Assembly: GCF_030406775.1 (NCBI RefSeq)
Contig: NZ_CP129119.1
Location: forward strand, 1,956,001 to 2,020,000
DNA from: Sporosarcina trichiuri
GTDB taxonomy: Bacteria; Bacillota; Bacilli; Bacillales_A; Planococcaceae
Direction: 5' to 3'
Length of the DNA stretch: 64,000 bases
The position numbers and the translations under genes were made by a program. The notes beneath the pieces are model-generated. The model saw nothing but the letters and a program-made list of their open reading frames with translations. It was not told where the DNA came from and ran no database searches. Positions 8,630-18,393 of the stretch are shown here, piece after piece (the stretch's first letter is position 1; the number at the start of each line of letters is the position of its first letter).

Positions 8630-9964
8630 TCAGATCGATTTAGCGGTTTCCGTATAGCCCGGTTTCTCGAGCAGTTTGAACATATTGGTTTTATACAGTT
8701 CGACGCCTGGCTGGTCGAATGGGTTGACGCCGAATAGGTAGGCGCTCATGGCGCACGCTTTTTCGAAATAGTAGACGAGATAGCCGAACGTGAAGGCATC
8801 GAGTCTTGGGACTTCGAATGTGACCGCCGGGACGCCGCCTTCTGCGTGAGCATTGAGTGCGCCGATGGTGGCTTGTTCGTTCACTTTATTGACTGTCTTG
8901 CCGGCCAGGTAGTTCAGGCCGTCAATGTTGTCAGGATCGGAACCGATGACCAGGTCATGTGCCGGTTCTTTGACGGTCAGGATCGTTTCGAACAGATCCC
9001 GCTGGCCCTCCTGGATATACTGGCCGAATGAATGGAGATCCGTAGTGAACGTGGCGGATGCCGGGAAGATGCCGCGGCGTTCTTTGCCTTCGCTTTCGCC
9101 GAAGAGCTGTTTCCACCATTCCGCGAAAAACTGCAGGCTCGGTTCGTAGGCGACGAACAGTTCGATCGCCATCCCTTTCTGGAACAGGATGTTGCGGATG
9201 ATGGCATATTGGTACGCACTGTTCTCGGTGATGTCCGCGGTCAGTAGTTCGTTGTAGGCTTGTTTGGCGCCTGTCAGAACCTGCTGGATGTCGATGCCCG
9301 CTGTCGCCATTGGCAGAAGACCTACTGGCGTGAGCACCGAGTAGCGGCCGCCGATGTCCCTCGGTATCGTGAAGGTTACATAGCCTTCCTGTTGCGCCAA
9401 TTCTCGCAAGGCGCCTTGTTCGGCGTCGGTTGTCGCAATGATCCGTTTCCGTGCTTCTTCCTTGCCGTATTTATCTTCCAATAGCTTGCGAAAAATCCGG
9501 AAGGCGATGGCCGGTTCGGTCGTCGTGCCGGATTTCGAGATGATGTTGATGGCGAAGTCCTTCCCTTTGAGAGCTTGCATCACTTGCGTCATGTATGTCG
9601 AGCTCAAGTTTTGACCGACATAGAGAATTTGTGGTTTATGCTGCGTTGGTCCGGGTATAGAGTATTTGAAGGGGTGCGTGAGCATTTCGATAGCTGCGCG
9701 TGCACCAAGGTAGGAACCGCCGATCCCAATGACGAGGAGGATGTCGCTCGTCTGCTGGATGTGCTGGGCGGTTTTTTGAATTCGTTCGATTTCTTGCGGG
9801 TCGATGTCCTGGGGATAGGTGAGCCAGCCGAGGGCGTCCTGGTGCTTGCTGCGGCCGCTGTGCATCTGCTCGTGGATGGCTGCGACTGATTCTTTGAGGA
9901 ACTCGATCTGGTAGTGTCCGAAGAAGGGCTCTGCATTTGTGTAGTCCAGCTTGATGTAGGTCAT
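8630..9964 (-). CDS. pgi: Glucose-6-phosphate isomerase
   Basis: Cytosolic phosphoglucose isomerase, interconverting glucose-6-phosphate and fructose-6-phosphate. About 444 residues, the usual length for the short Bacillus-type enzyme. The sugar-phosphate SIS folds are visible: [12 protein letters not shown] near residue 80, [15 protein letters not shown] near 140, and the late HAEGG segment with the catalytic histidine. The start is the ATG at 9964 (MTYIKLDY) with AGAGGAAG 6 nt upstream; the longer reading frame from 9997 lacks such a site. It lies 36 bp downstream of the NDP-sugar dehydratase on the same strand. Its product feeds UDP-GlcNAc synthesis, which may explain its place in a glycan region. 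Confidence 0.95.
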   Translation of the reverse strand: MTYIKLDYTNAEPFFGHYQIEFLKESVAAIHEQMHSGRSKHQDALGWLTYPQDIDPQEIERIQKTAQHIQQTSDILLVIGIGGSYLGARAAIEMLTHPFKYSIPGPTQHKPQILYVGQNLSSTYMTQVMQALKGKDFAINIISKSGTTTEPAIAFRIFRKLLEDKYGKEEARKRIIATTDAEQGALRELAQQEGYVTFTIPRDIGGRYSVLTPVGLLPMATAGIDIQQVLTGAKQAYNELLTADITENSAYQYAIIRNILFQKGMAIELFVAYEPSLQFFAEWWKQLFGESEGKERRGIFPASATFTTDLHSFGQYIQEGQRDLFETILTVKEPAHDLVIGSDPDNIDGLNYLAGKTVNKVNEQATIGALNAHAEGGVPAVTFEVPRLDAFTFGYLVYYFEKACAMSAYLFGVNPFDQPGVELYKTNMFKLLEKPGYTETAKSI

Positions 9965-10000
9965 GTCGCTTCCTCTTTTCTCTGGTGAGTTCCTCAAGTC

Positions 10001-11833
10001 TTAGGCAGTCGTCAATTGTTTCGGATCGACTTCGACCGTCTTGCGGTTGGCGAGGCCGATCAGTGTGTCTTTCATCGTCTCGATCGACATGTCGGGCAGC
10101 TGGTCGAGTACGTATTCTAGCTCGAGCGCTGTGATCGGTGTCGCTTTGCCGATGTAGATTTTCGGGAAGACGTACTCGTCCTGGCGTTCTGCCGGGTCGA
10201 GCAATTCCTCGTAGAGCTTCTCCCCCGGCCGGATGCCGGAGTATTTGATTTCGATTTCATCGTCCTGGTATCCGGACAGGCGGATCAGATTCTTCGCGAG
10301 GTCGGTGATCTTTACAGGCTCACCCATATCGAGGACGAACACTTCCCCGCCGCGTGCGAGTGTGCCGGCCTGGATGACGAGCCGGGATGCTTCCGGTATC
10401 GTCATGAAGTAGCGGGTCATGTCCGGGTCGGTGACGGTCACCGGGCCGCCTTGTTTGATCTGATGTTTGAACAGCGGGATGACACTACCGCGTGAGCCGA
10501 GGACGTTGCCGAACCGGACGGCGGCGTATTTCGTTTTGCTTGTTTTGGCGAGGTTCTGGATGATCATCTCGGCGAACCGTTTCGTCGCTCCCATGATATT
10601 CGGCGGGTTGACCGCTTTGTCGGTCGAGACGAGGACGAAGTGCGGCACGCCGTATGTGTCGGCGGCTTCTGCGACGTTCTTCGTGCCGAAGATGTTATTT
10701 TTGACCGCTTCCCGCGGGTTCGCTTCCATGAGCGGCACGTGCTTATGCGCCGCCGCGTGGTAGATGACGTGTGGTGCGTACTGTTCCACGATGCTGAAGA
10801 ACCGGTTCCGGTCCTGCACATCGGCGATGACCGGAATGATGTCGATCGTGCCGGCAACCTTTTCGCGGAGTTCCCGTTCTATCAGGTAGATCGAGTTTTC
10901 CCCATGGCCGACGAGCACGAGCCGTTTCGGCTGGAACGCGCTTACCTGCCGGCATATTTCCGAACCGATGGACCCGCCCGCCCCTGTGATGAGGATCGTC
11001 TGGCCGGTCAGTTTGCTTCGGATCGCTTCCATGTCGAGTTTGACTTCGTCCCGCCCGAGCAGGTCTTCGATCTTGACGTCCTGCATGTCGGTGACGGACA
11101 CTTTGCCCGTCACGAGGTCTTCGATTTTCGGGATCGTCTGCGTCTTGACGCCTGTGTCCACACAGCGCTGCATGAGCACCTGCATGTCCGCTTTGTTCAT
11201 TGAAGGGATCGCGATGACGATCTTGTCGATGTCGTTATCCTGTACATAGTCTTCGATGTTCTTCGTGCCGCCGATGATCGAGACGCCGTGGATCTCGAGG
11301 CCCTGCTTCCGGCGGTCGTCGTCGAGGAACGCGACCGCTGTCATGCCGGATTCCGGGTTGTTGACGAGCTGCCGGGCGACGATCGTACCGGCCTGTCCTG
11401 CGCCGATGATGAGCGTGCGCTTCGTGTTCAGCCCTTTTCGTTTCAAGTGACTGTCGCGCGCCATCCGCCAGGACAGCCGGGAGCCGCCGATCAGCAGCAA
11501 GTGCAGCATCCATGTGAGGAACAATGCCCGCATGCTGATGTGTTGCGTCAGGACGAGCTGGACGCCTGCGACGACGATGATCGACAGCGTGACCGCTTTG
11601 AAGATCGCTGCGAGTTCCCCGATGGACGCATACGACCAGACCTTCCGGTACAGGCCATAGCGCCAGGCGAACAGGTGATGTGCGATTGTCAAGGCAACGG
11701 AGCTTGCGATGACGACTTTTGTCGTGAATACAACAAAATCCGGTTTCAGTATGAAATAGCCGAAGAAGATGGAAGAGAGGACGATGACTGTATCGAGCAC
11801 GAACAGCATGGTCATCCTTTTCCGCATCGTCAT
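10001..11833 (-). CDS. Membrane NDP-sugar 4,6-dehydratase (PglF/CapD family)
   Basis: Membrane-anchored short-chain dehydrogenase that turns UDP-GlcNAc into UDP-2-acetamido-4-keto-6-deoxyglucose, the first bacillosamine step. Four transmembrane helices occupy about residues 8-110. A first Rossmann fold follows (IIGAGQAGTIVARQL, about 143) and then the catalytic NAD domain (LITGAGGSIGSEICRQV, about 280). The active-site region is STDKAVNPPNIMGATKR, with the family's Thr-Met-Lys set instead of the usual Tyr. At 610 residues it is full length. It supplies the substrate for the PglE-like aminotransferase at 6534, although the two lie in different operons with different base composition. The start ATG follows GGAGGTGG. 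Confidence 0.92.
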   Translation of the reverse strand: MTMRKRMTMLFVLDTVIVLSSIFFGYFILKPDFVVFTTKVVIASSVALTIAHHLFAWRYGLYRKVWSYASIGELAAIFKAVTLSIIVVAGVQLVLTQHISMRALFLTWMLHLLLIGGSRLSWRMARDSHLKRKGLNTKRTLIIGAGQAGTIVARQLVNNPESGMTAVAFLDDDRRKQGLEIHGVSIIGGTKNIEDYVQDNDIDKIVIAIPSMNKADMQVLMQRCVDTGVKTQTIPKIEDLVTGKVSVTDMQDVKIEDLLGRDEVKLDMEAIRSKLTGQTILITGAGGSIGSEICRQVSAFQPKRLVLVGHGENSIYLIERELREKVAGTIDIIPVIADVQDRNRFFSIVEQYAPHVIYHAAAHKHVPLMEANPREAVKNNIFGTKNVAEAADTYGVPHFVLVSTDKAVNPPNIMGATKRFAEMIIQNLAKTSKTKYAAVRFGNVLGSRGSVIPLFKHQIKQGGPVTVTDPDMTRYFMTIPEASRLVIQAGTLARGGEVFVLDMGEPVKITDLAKNLIRLSGYQDDEIEIKYSGIRPGEKLYEELLDPAERQDEYVFPKIYIGKATPITALELEYVLDQLPDMSIETMKDTLIGLANRKTVEVDPKQLTTA

Positions 11834-12058
11834 CCGCTTCCACCTCCCTCCTAAAATACTATAAATATTTTACAATTCTTCTACCAGTTTAGCATGGCGG
11901 TAGCTGGAAAGCTAGATTCCGTGCAACTTTTCGACAAATTCCCTACATACTTTCCACACATTCTCGGGAAACCCGTTGCTATTCCTCACTTTTCCTCCAT
12001 CTGGCAAATTGTCCTGCTTTCCTCTCATCCATGATTTCTAGAAGTAAGTACCAATCCA

Positions 12059-12823
12059 TTAGAAGAACAGCCATTTTTTCGGCTTCTCTAGTGCTTCCGG
12101 CTCAAGAATGGTGAGATTCTTATCGGTCATTATCTTTTCGTTGTTATCGAGCATCAGATCCGCATAGTCGCCGAGCCGTTTCTTCTCAAGAATATCGAGT
12201 CCTTTTTCGAATAGCGGCGGACGGTTTGCCGTATTGTGCGCATCGGAGCCGTAACAGTGGACGAGATTCGCCTCGATGAGCTGAAGAGACAGTTTCTGGA
12301 TCGCCTTCCCGAATCCGCCGGCGATGCTGCCTGCAGTAATCTGTGACAAGGCGCCTGCGTGGACGAGCCGCTCGAGCCGTTCGGGTTTTTCCGATATGCC
12401 GCGGTTGCGCTCGGGATGCGCGATGATCGGCGTGATGCCTTCCGTGAGCAGCTGGCTGATGATCGACGTTGTGTACGCCGGAACCGAGCCGGATGGGAGT
12501 TCGAGCAGTAAGTAATTGGAGCCAGCGAGCGTCAGAACCTCTCCAGTCTTCACTTTATCGACAATGTCCTCCGCTAGCCGGACTTCGTGTCCGCTGTGGA
12601 GGGTGACAGGCGTGTCCGAGCCCGCGAGGATATCTTCAAGCAGCCGGAGCTGGCTTTTCACTTCTTCCGCAGGTACGTGGTATTGCGGCTGGAGGGCGTG
12701 CGACGTGGAAATGATTCCCGTGACGCCTTCTGCGTGCAGCGTCTCCAGCAGCCGCATCGTCTCTTCAATCGTCTTCGGGCCGTCGTCCACGCCGAACAGC
12801 AAATGGCAGTGCATATCTATCAT
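12059..12823 (-). CDS. PHP-family tyrosine phosphatase (CpsB/YwqE type)
   Basis: Mn-dependent phosphotyrosine phosphatase of the PHP fold, 254 residues. Residues 1-20 carry MIDMHCHLLFGVDDGP with the metal-binding His-x-His, and further metal ligands appear in HSGHEVRL, IAHPERNR and YGSDAHN. It dephosphorylates the cognate kinase encoded immediately upstream and thereby sets polymer chain length and flux. The gene lies 55 bp after the kinase gene on the same strand, an order typical of Bacillales capsule/EPS modules (modulator, kinase, phosphatase). The AAAGGAGAT site precedes the ATG. Confidence 0.92.
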   Translation of the reverse strand: MIDMHCHLLFGVDDGPKTIEETMRLLETLHAEGVTGIISTSHALQPQYHVPAEEVKSQLRLLEDILAGSDTPVTLHSGHEVRLAEDIVDKVKTGEVLTLAGSNYLLLELPSGSVPAYTTSIISQLLTEGITPIIAHPERNRGISEKPERLERLVHAGALSQITAGSIAGGFGKAIQKLSLQLIEANLVHCYGSDAHNTANRPPLFEKGLDILEKKRLGDYADLMLDNNEKIMTDKNLTILEPEALEKPKKWLFF

Positions 12824-12878
12824 GATCTGTATCTCCTTTGCTTATGAGTGAAAAAAAGAGCGAGGGCCCGTGCGTCCC

Positions 12879-13589
12879 TCACTCTGCAGTTCCGTAGTAT
12901 TGGTAGTAGTAGTGGTCTTTTGCGAGCGTGTAATTGTTCATGAGCACGCCGAGGATCCGTGCGTTCGCCGACTGCAGCGTCTCTTTCGCTTTCAGGGCAT
13001 TGTCCTTTTCGGTCGATCCTGTATTGACGACGAGGATTGTGCCGTCGCATTCGTTCGAGAGGATCTGGGCATCCGCGACGGACAGCAGCGGCGGTGCATC
13101 GAAGACGATGACATCGAACTGCTCTTTCAGCTGGGCGATAAGTGCTTTCATTGTCTGGGAGCCGATCAGTTCCGCCGGGTTCGGAGGGATGGGCCCACAC
13201 GGCATGACCGAAAGATGCTCGATATCCGTCGGGATGATCGCCTCCGCCGCTTCCGCCTGCCGGGTGAGGACGGCCGAGAGCCCTGTCCCATTATTGACGT
13301 GGAACGTATGGTGCATCGTCGGTTTCCGCATGTCCGCATCGATGAGCAATACTTTGCGTCCCTCCTGAGCAAAAACGACGGCGATGTTGGCCGCGCTCGT
13401 CGACTTCCCTTCACTCGGAGACGACGACGTCAGCATGATCGTCCGCAGCTCGGTATCTGCGGACGAGAAATGGATGTTGGTCCGGATCGTTCGGTACTGT
13501 TCCGAGATGATCGACTTCGGGTTATCGACCGTGATGAGTTTGCGTGCCGCTTTCTGGAGCGGTTTTTTCTGTTTCTTGAAAATCGCCAT
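12879..13589 (-). CDS. Bacterial tyrosine kinase (CpsD/CapB/YwqD type)
   Basis: Cytoplasmic BY-kinase of 236 residues. Visible in order: the interface motif EQYRTIRTNI (about 29-38), Walker A SSPSEGKSTSA (about 55), Walker A' LLIDADMRKP, Walker B VIVFDAPP, and a C-terminal autophosphorylation tail rich in tyrosine (DHYYYQYYGTAE). It needs the membrane modulator encoded 6 bp upstream for activity and is switched off by the downstream phosphatase. Likely targets are polymerisation proteins and UDP-sugar dehydrogenases of the glycan loci in this window (inference). Confidence 0.93.
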   Translation of the reverse strand: MAIFKKQKKPLQKAARKLITVDNPKSIISEQYRTIRTNIHFSSADTELRTIMLTSSSPSEGKSTSAANIAVVFAQEGRKVLLIDADMRKPTMHHTFHVNNGTGLSAVLTRQAEAAEAIIPTDIEHLSVMPCGPIPPNPAELIGSQTMKALIAQLKEQFDVIVFDAPPLLSVADAQILSNECDGTILVVNTGSTEKDNALKAKETLQSANARILGVLMNNYTLAKDHYYYQYYGTAE

Positions 13590-13595
13590 GTGCGG

Positions 13596-14318
13596 TCACC
13601 TCTTCTTCTTTCGATGTCTCGATGCCGGCGTCGGCATCTCTTTTTCCGAAATCGGACTGACGAGCCCGAGGATCGGCAGCTCGAGCAGGTCCTCGACATC
13701 CTGTTCCGTCTTGACGGTCGTATCCAAGTACTCGAGCAGGAAGGCGATGCCGACTCCGATCATGAGGCCGACGACTGCGCCGATCGCCATGTTGAGTTTC
13801 GGGTTCGGCTTCACGGGCACCGGTTTCTCCGGCAGTTCCGCAGGTGACAGGATGTTAACGTTGTCGACTTTCATGAGTTTCTTGATCTCTTCCTGGAACA
13901 CTTCCCCGGTCGTGTTCGCGATATCGACGGCGCGGTACGGCTCTTCATCGGTGACGCTGACGTTGATGACCTGGGAGTTCTGTGTGCTGTCGACGCTGAT
14001 TTTGTTGGTCAGCTGGGCAGGCGTCGTATCCATATCGAGTTTCTCGATGACGATGGACAGGATCGCCGGGCTTTTGATGATGACATTATATGTATTGATG
14101 AGCTGCAGGTTAGTCTGGATGTCCTGGCTGTTGAACGGCTGCTGCTCGACCTTATCCTGGTTGACGAGGATCTGTGTGGATGCCTGGTAGATCGGTGTCA
14201 GAAGCAGGTAGCTGACGACGCCAGCGATGGTGATGGCCAGGATGGTGATGGCAAGGATCATGATGAGACGTTTTTTGAGGACGTTCATCAGCTCTTGCAG
14301 ACTGATGGTTTCTTCCAT
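13596..14318 (-). CDS. Chain-length determinant / kinase modulator (Wzz, YveK/CapA type)
   Basis: A 240-residue membrane protein with two transmembrane helices (about 16-38 and 172-192) flanking an extracytoplasmic coiled domain. The C-terminal tail ends in basic residues and activates the kinase encoded next. The Wzz signature is visible in the proline-rich PVPVKPNPKLN before the second helix. First gene of the modulator-kinase-phosphatase operon. The 170-bp gap to the divergent SGNH-like gene must hold its promoter; a TATACT box lies on the minus strand near 14370 but its -35 is poor. Confidence 0.9.
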   Translation of the reverse strand: MEETISLQELMNVLKKRLIMILAITILAITIAGVVSYLLLTPIYQASTQILVNQDKVEQQPFNSQDIQTNLQLINTYNVIIKSPAILSIVIEKLDMDTTPAQLTNKISVDSTQNSQVINVSVTDEEPYRAVDIANTTGEVFQEEIKKLMKVDNVNILSPAELPEKPVPVKPNPKLNMAIGAVVGLMIGVGIAFLLEYLDTTVKTEQDVEDLLELPILGLVSPISEKEMPTPASRHRKKKR

Positions 14319-14487
14319 GAGATCCCGGGTTCCCCTTTTCTAGTTGTTTGTCAAATCTTGCAACAGTATAGCATACCGGGTCATTTTTTGGTACATCGTT
14401 TCCTGAAAATTATGCTATAGTAGTGCTAATCTGCTAGACGGATAGATGGAATACATGCTGATCATGACGAGTTGGAAAGGAGAACTT

Positions 14488-15285
14488 ATGAGACGTGGAG
14501 TCGGTGTTTTAGTGATCTTGGCAGTGATCTGTGCTGCCGGAGTGATCGGCAGCTGGATGGTATGGAAAGGGAAGGTGCAGGAGGCCGGCGAGCTGCGGCC
14601 GGCTGTGTCCAATGAGTCGGGGGATACAGGCAACTCTCCTGACGCCGAGCCTAATGAGGAGGAGACGGTCACGGCCACCCCGCCACTGGATGCTCTTGGT
14701 GAGTCCGTGGACCCGGGTATCCGGAAACGGTTCGAGAAACGTTTTGCGGCGGATGAACCGGTCCGGATCCTGTTAGCCGGGTCGGATGCTTTGGCGCCTG
14801 TCGCCGTCAATTTCGCCGAAAAACTGAAGACGGGGTTCGGGGAATGGGTGACGGTCGATGCCGCCACGGCAGATGTAACGTCTTCCGAATTCATCGCCCA
14901 GGGACTCGGAACGATCGATTGGTCGGCGCCGTATGATGTCGTCATCTACGAACCGTTCACATTGAAGAACAACGGCAAGGTGGTCATCGAGAAGGAGGAG
15001 CAGGATCTGCTCGCTGTCTATGATCGGGCGTCCAGCAGTTCCAGCGAGACGGTCTTCATCGTCACACCGCCTCAGCCGATCTACGAAGCGAACTACTACT
15101 TGACGCAGATCGAAGCGCTGCAGAAGTTCTCGGCTGCAAAAAACTTCCTGTATGTCGATCACTGGGACAGATGGCCCACTACGTCGTCTGCCGATCTGCT
15201 GGAGTATGTCGGAAAGGATCGGACGCTGACATCGAAAGGCGTCGATGTCTGGGCGGAAGCGCTCGCCGAGCAGTTCATCGACTGA
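14488..15285 (+). CDS. Membrane-anchored SGNH-hydrolase-like protein
   Basis: About 265 residues: an N-terminal transmembrane anchor (GVLVILAVICAAGVIGSW), an acidic low-complexity linker (about 35-75) and a C-terminal domain resembling SGNH/GDSL hydrolases. The latter shows RILLAGSDALAP near 90 and the pattern YDVVIYEPF near 150. The terminal catalytic histidine pattern is not clear (YVDHWDRW is the nearest), so enzymatic activity is uncertain. Divergent from the kinase operon. Such proteins often act on O-acetyl groups of exopolysaccharide, which would suit the location, but this is inference. The ATG at 14488 has AAAGGAG upstream; an ATG at 14446 lacks one. Confidence 0.65.
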   Translation: MRRGVGVLVILAVICAAGVIGSWMVWKGKVQEAGELRPAVSNESGDTGNSPDAEPNEEETVTATPPLDALGESVDPGIRKRFEKRFAADEPVRILLAGSDALAPVAVNFAEKLKTGFGEWVTVDAATADVTSSEFIAQGLGTIDWSAPYDVVIYEPFTLKNNGKVVIEKEEQDLLAVYDRASSSSSETVFIVTPPQPIYEANYYLTQIEALQKFSAAKNFLYVDHWDRWPTTSSADLLEYVGKDRTLTSKGVDVWAEALAEQFID

Positions 15286-15414
15286 CCTGTTGTAGCGGAA
15301 GTAAGAAAAATTCTGCTAATTGGCTACCATTTTCACTTGGAGTTATGGTATAGTGTGGGAGAATGAGAGAACTACCAATGTTAGGCATTATTATTCATCC
15401 AATGGAGGGATTAC

Positions 15415-16491
15415 ATGAAGAACCGTACAACCGCACGGAAAACGTACATGGCTGTCCTGTCAGCCGCTGTCGCATCCGGCGCGATCGTCGCAGCCGTACC
15501 GGCACAGAACGCCGAGGCTGCTGTCAGCTTCAAAGACGTCTCATCGAAAACACCGCACGCAAGCGCCATCCACGCACTTGCTGAGCGCGGCGTTGTGACC
15601 GGTTTCGCTGACGGTTCGTTCCGTCCGATGACGCAGCTGAAGCGCAGTGAAGCTGCCCAGATGCTCGCGAAGTCACTTGGACTGGACACGAAGAAAGTCA
15701 AGAACCCTGGATTCACGGACGTGAAATCGGGTGCTTGGTACTATGGCGCAGTCGCTGCCTTGAGTGAAGCAGGCGTCATCGACGGCTACAAGGACGGTTC
15801 GTTCCGCCCGGATCAGCAGCTGACACGTTCCGAGATCTCGAAGTTCCTCGTCACGGCATATGACCTGACAGGTTCGTATTCCGATGAGAACCCGTTCACA
15901 GACGTGAAAGCGGACAAGTGGTACGCGAAGTATGTGCTGCCATTGTATGCAACCGGCATCACGACTGGTAAGTCTTCAACTGTCTTCGCACCGGACCGCG
16001 GCGTCGGCCGTGGCGAGTTCGCGACATTCATCGTCCGTGCCGAGCAGTACCTTGCAAAAGCCGACACAGCTGTCGAGCAGATGCGCAAGGACATCCGTGC
16101 CATCGTCGAGATGAACGAAGACTACAAGGACAAGGACGGCAAAGTTGTCGCGACGGCGAAGTTCGACAAGCCATCCAACTTGCTGACATTGACAGCGAAC
16201 ACACCGGACGCTGTCGATATGCTCCAGGGCACAGGCATCTTCTCCGAGAAATTGCCCAAGCTCGGCGTGACAGCTATCAAGATCGGCAGCAACGAGCCGG
16301 TTGACGTGACGAAAGACCACAAAGCGGCGAAAGCAATGATCTCCCAGCAGCTGAAAGATCTGATGGATACGTCGAACGTGAGCGGCGGCGAAATGGCAGC
16401 GAAGAATGTGCCGGTCCGTCTGTTCGCACAGACCGGCGACGCAAAGATCTGGGAAGACTTCAACTTGACGCTTGTTGTCAAACTCCCATAA
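15415..16491 (+). CDS. Secreted protein with three SLH domains
   Basis: A 358-residue exported wall protein. Signal peptide at about 1-34 (cleavage after AQNAEAA), then three S-layer homology domains at about 36-78, 100-142 and 160-205, each with the FKDV/FTDV start and the G-F/Y-x-DGSFRP or TRSE core. These bind pyruvylated secondary wall polysaccharide, the product expected of csaB in this window. The C-terminal 150 residues have no family I recognise and are rich in Lys and Asp. GGAGG stands 8 nt before the ATG. A strong terminator follows directly. Confidence 0.9.
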   Translation: MKNRTTARKTYMAVLSAAVASGAIVAAVPAQNAEAAVSFKDVSSKTPHASAIHALAERGVVTGFADGSFRPMTQLKRSEAAQMLAKSLGLDTKKVKNPGFTDVKSGAWYYGAVAALSEAGVIDGYKDGSFRPDQQLTRSEISKFLVTAYDLTGSYSDENPFTDVKADKWYAKYVLPLYATGITTGKSSTVFAPDRGVGRGEFATFIVRAEQYLAKADTAVEQMRKDIRAIVEMNEDYKDKDGKVVATAKFDKPSNLLTLTANTPDAVDMLQGTGIFSEKLPKLGVTAIKIGSNEPVDVTKDHKAAKAMISQQLKDLMDTSNVSGGEMAAKNVPVRLFAQTGDAKIWEDFNLTLVVKLP

Positions 16492-16499
16492 GACATACA

Positions 16500-16540
16500 G
16501 AAACCCCCGCCTGCCGAATTGGCAGCGGGGGTTTTCTTGT
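16500..16540. terminator. Bidirectional terminator between convergent genes
   Basis: AACCCCCGC-TGCCGAATTGGCA-GCGGGGGTT: a near-perfect stem followed by TTCTT on the plus strand and preceded by an A-rich side on the minus strand. It separates the SLH gene from the convergent membrane-protein gene. Confidence 0.8.
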
Positions 16541-16557
16541 AATCATATTCAGTTGGC

Positions 16558-17388
16558 TCAGCGGCCAAGCGCTTTGTTCATAAGCTGGGACTGGAGCCCC
16601 TTCTTGCGCGCTTCATAATCCGAACGGAAACTCTGCGCATACGACTTATCGTAGCCGTTCGCCTTCAGCTCGTTCTCAAGCGCGCCCATGACCGTATTGA
16701 ATGCGCCGTCCGTCTGGGCTTCCATGGAACGCGCTGCACCCATGTATTTGTTGTAGAAGTAGCCGTAGCTGACATCTCCGGACTTGCTCTTCTCTGCATA
16801 CTCACTCTTCGCCCGTCCGACGAGTGCATTCAAACGGCCGGCCGCCTGGTTTTCGAGACTCTCAAGCGTCGGTCTGTACTTCGCTTTGATGGAGGCGACC
16901 GATGCCTTGCCGCCAGATTGCGGGTTGGATCCAGACGGCTTGGAGTTGCCGGCCTGCCCTTTTTGTGCGTTAGAAGACGGCTGGCCTGCTTGTCCTTTTG
17001 AGACACGTGAAGAAGATTGGCTGGAAGAAGCTGCCGCCAGGTTTTTCGACACGGTCACTTTGCCCTTCGTTTCGGTCGTCGTGCCGCCACTTGCCTGTTC
17101 GCCTTTGCCGGTTGCACCTTCAGCCGTATCGTGGCCTGTACTTGTAGCGGAATTATCCGAGGAGTCCCCAGAAGTACCATCCTCCGTACCTGTGCCTGAT
17201 CCTGCTTCTTCATCGCCGATTGTCGATCCGTCCGGCAAGTCGAGTTCATATGGCTCGTCGATGATCTCATCGACCGCCTCGTCCGCGACATCATACGTCT
17301 TGAACTTGAACTCATACAGCAAGTACGAGCCGCCCGCCAGAATGATGACGATTGCAGCTATCAAAAAAATCTTCAGTTTCTTGTTCAT
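16558..17388 (-). CDS. Membrane-anchored protein of unknown function with Ser/Thr/Gly linker
   Basis: About 276 residues that I do not recognise as a family. The N-terminus is a single transmembrane helix (FLIAAIVIILAGGSYLLYEF). An acidic segment and then a long low-complexity linker rich in Gly, Ser, Thr, Gln and Lys follow (about 70-175). The C-terminus is a predicted helical domain with many Ala, Tyr and Lys residues (about 176-276). The likely topology is a short inside tail with the rest outside. The ATG at 17388 follows GGGAGGCGCCT; an in-frame ATG at 17415 is less likely. It ends convergent to the SLH gene. Confidence 0.7.
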   Translation of the reverse strand: MNKKLKIFLIAAIVIILAGGSYLLYEFKFKTYDVADEAVDEIIDEPYELDLPDGSTIGDEEAGSGTGTEDGTSGDSSDNSATSTGHDTAEGATGKGEQASGGTTTETKGKVTVSKNLAAASSSQSSSRVSKGQAGQPSSNAQKGQAGNSKPSGSNPQSGGKASVASIKAKYRPTLESLENQAAGRLNALVGRAKSEYAEKSKSGDVSYGYFYNKYMGAARSMEAQTDGAFNTVMGALENELKANGYDKSYAQSFRSDYEARKKGLQSQLMNKALGR

Positions 17389-17507
17389 AGGCGCCTCCCT
17401 CATCTTAGTTGTCATTATGACCAGTCTATCAGATTTCCGTGATCAGCGGGAGTCCCTATGTAATTTGTTGAGAACCGGTTCCAAAGCGACAGCCGATCCG
17501 CCGCCAT

Positions 17508-17789
17508 TCAGTGGATTTCCGCAAGCAGATTCCCTTCGTTCAGATACGCCTCATACTCCATGTACTCGATATAATAACGGATCGTCCGCGGATAGAGATC
17601 CAAGCCTCGCTTGTACTCTTTCTCAATTTCCGCAAGCATCTCCTCCGTCACATGATCCTCATTATGGTAGATCCCTTTCCGCTGCAAGTTATGCAGCCGG
17701 TTTGCATACTGTTCTGCGGATACTTCGGATAATTTCCGTGCCCCCGGTTGGATGTTGTGCCGATAGTTCAGATAATCGATGAATTGCAT
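17508..17789 (-). CDS. Small hypothetical protein, 93 residues
   Basis: Unrecognised. A compact, probably helical cytoplasmic protein with many Tyr, Glu and Arg residues and no signal or membrane segment. It lies 119 bp upstream of the membrane protein on the same strand. AAAGGAG precedes the start (MQFIDYLNY). Coding looks real because of length, start site and composition, but the function is unknown. Confidence 0.6.
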   Translation of the reverse strand: MQFIDYLNYRHNIQPGARKLSEVSAEQYANRLHNLQRKGIYHNEDHVTEEMLAEIEKEYKRGLDLYPRTIRYYIEYMEYEAYLNEGNLLAEIH

Positions 17790-17954
17790 GATGGTCTCCT
17801 TTGCTGCTTTTTGTATATGTATAGTATCGTCAAGAAGTGTTGGATTTGAAATATTACCCTGTAACTAAATATACAGAAACACGGGACGGATAAATCATTT
17901 TATAGGTTAATAGTACCCAATTTTATTTTTAAATAGGACTTTTAGCTTATTAGT

Positions 17955-17997
17955 AAAAAGAACCCAGACAGCTATTATCGTCTAGGTTCTTTGGTTT
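17955..17997 (-). terminator. Terminator of the dynamin operon
   Basis: Minus-strand stem AAGAACC-AGAC paired with GTCTGGGTTCTT and followed by TTTTAC, about 25 bp beyond the stop of the small acidic gene that closes the dynamin operon. Confidence 0.7.
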
Positions 17998-18021
17998 CTT
18001 ATTCAATTGGTGTAAGGGCGT

Positions 18022-18393
18022 TCATCTGCTGAAGTAACCCCCGCCTTGTTCGACAGTCCGGTTCACGGATGTATCCCCATCGCCATCGCGATAATATCCC
18101 TCCACATACGTGCCATCCTGTCTCTCATAACCGCTCACTTCATGAGGATGGACGAAGTGGGGATCGAGCTTGATAGTCAACGGTTCAAATGTCAAATTTC
18201 CTGAATACTTCAATGGGTCCTCATACTCCAAGTGAAGGATATTACCGTGGATGGGATGATGCGCTGTGTATGCTTCCGTTACATGGACAGGATTATGGAA
18301 CAGAGTGTCGGTCTGCAACGTATCCGGCTGGCTGAAATCCTGATCGAAACTGTCTGATGTAGATGACTGGGAAGTATCGTGAGTGTAGTCCAT
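18022..18393 (-). CDS. Small acidic protein closing the dynamin operon
   Basis: A 123-residue protein I do not recognise. The N-terminal third is low complexity and acidic (Ser, Asp, Thr, Gln). The rest is rich in His, Pro and aromatic residues, with a glycine-rich tail (YYRDGDGDTSVN near 100). No membrane segment. Its ATG overlaps the stop of the third dynamin gene (TAATG), so it is co-translated, which suggests a partner or adaptor of the dynamins. This is inference from position only. Confidence 0.65.
   Translation of the reverse strand: MDYTHDTSQSSTSDSFDQDFSQPDTLQTDTLFHNPVHVTEAYTAHHPIHGNILHLEYEDPLKYSGNLTFEPLTIKLDPHFVHPHEVSGYERQDGTYVEGYYRDGDGDTSVNRTVEQGGGYFSR

Noticed and set aside
12870..13847. 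Long plus-strand reading frame opposite the tyrosine kinase and modulator genes
   Set aside because: It is an Arg/His/Asp-rich shadow of GC-biased codons on the other strand, with no start site. Similar long shadows at 11288-11854, 57396-58472 and 54085-54855 were rejected for the same reason.
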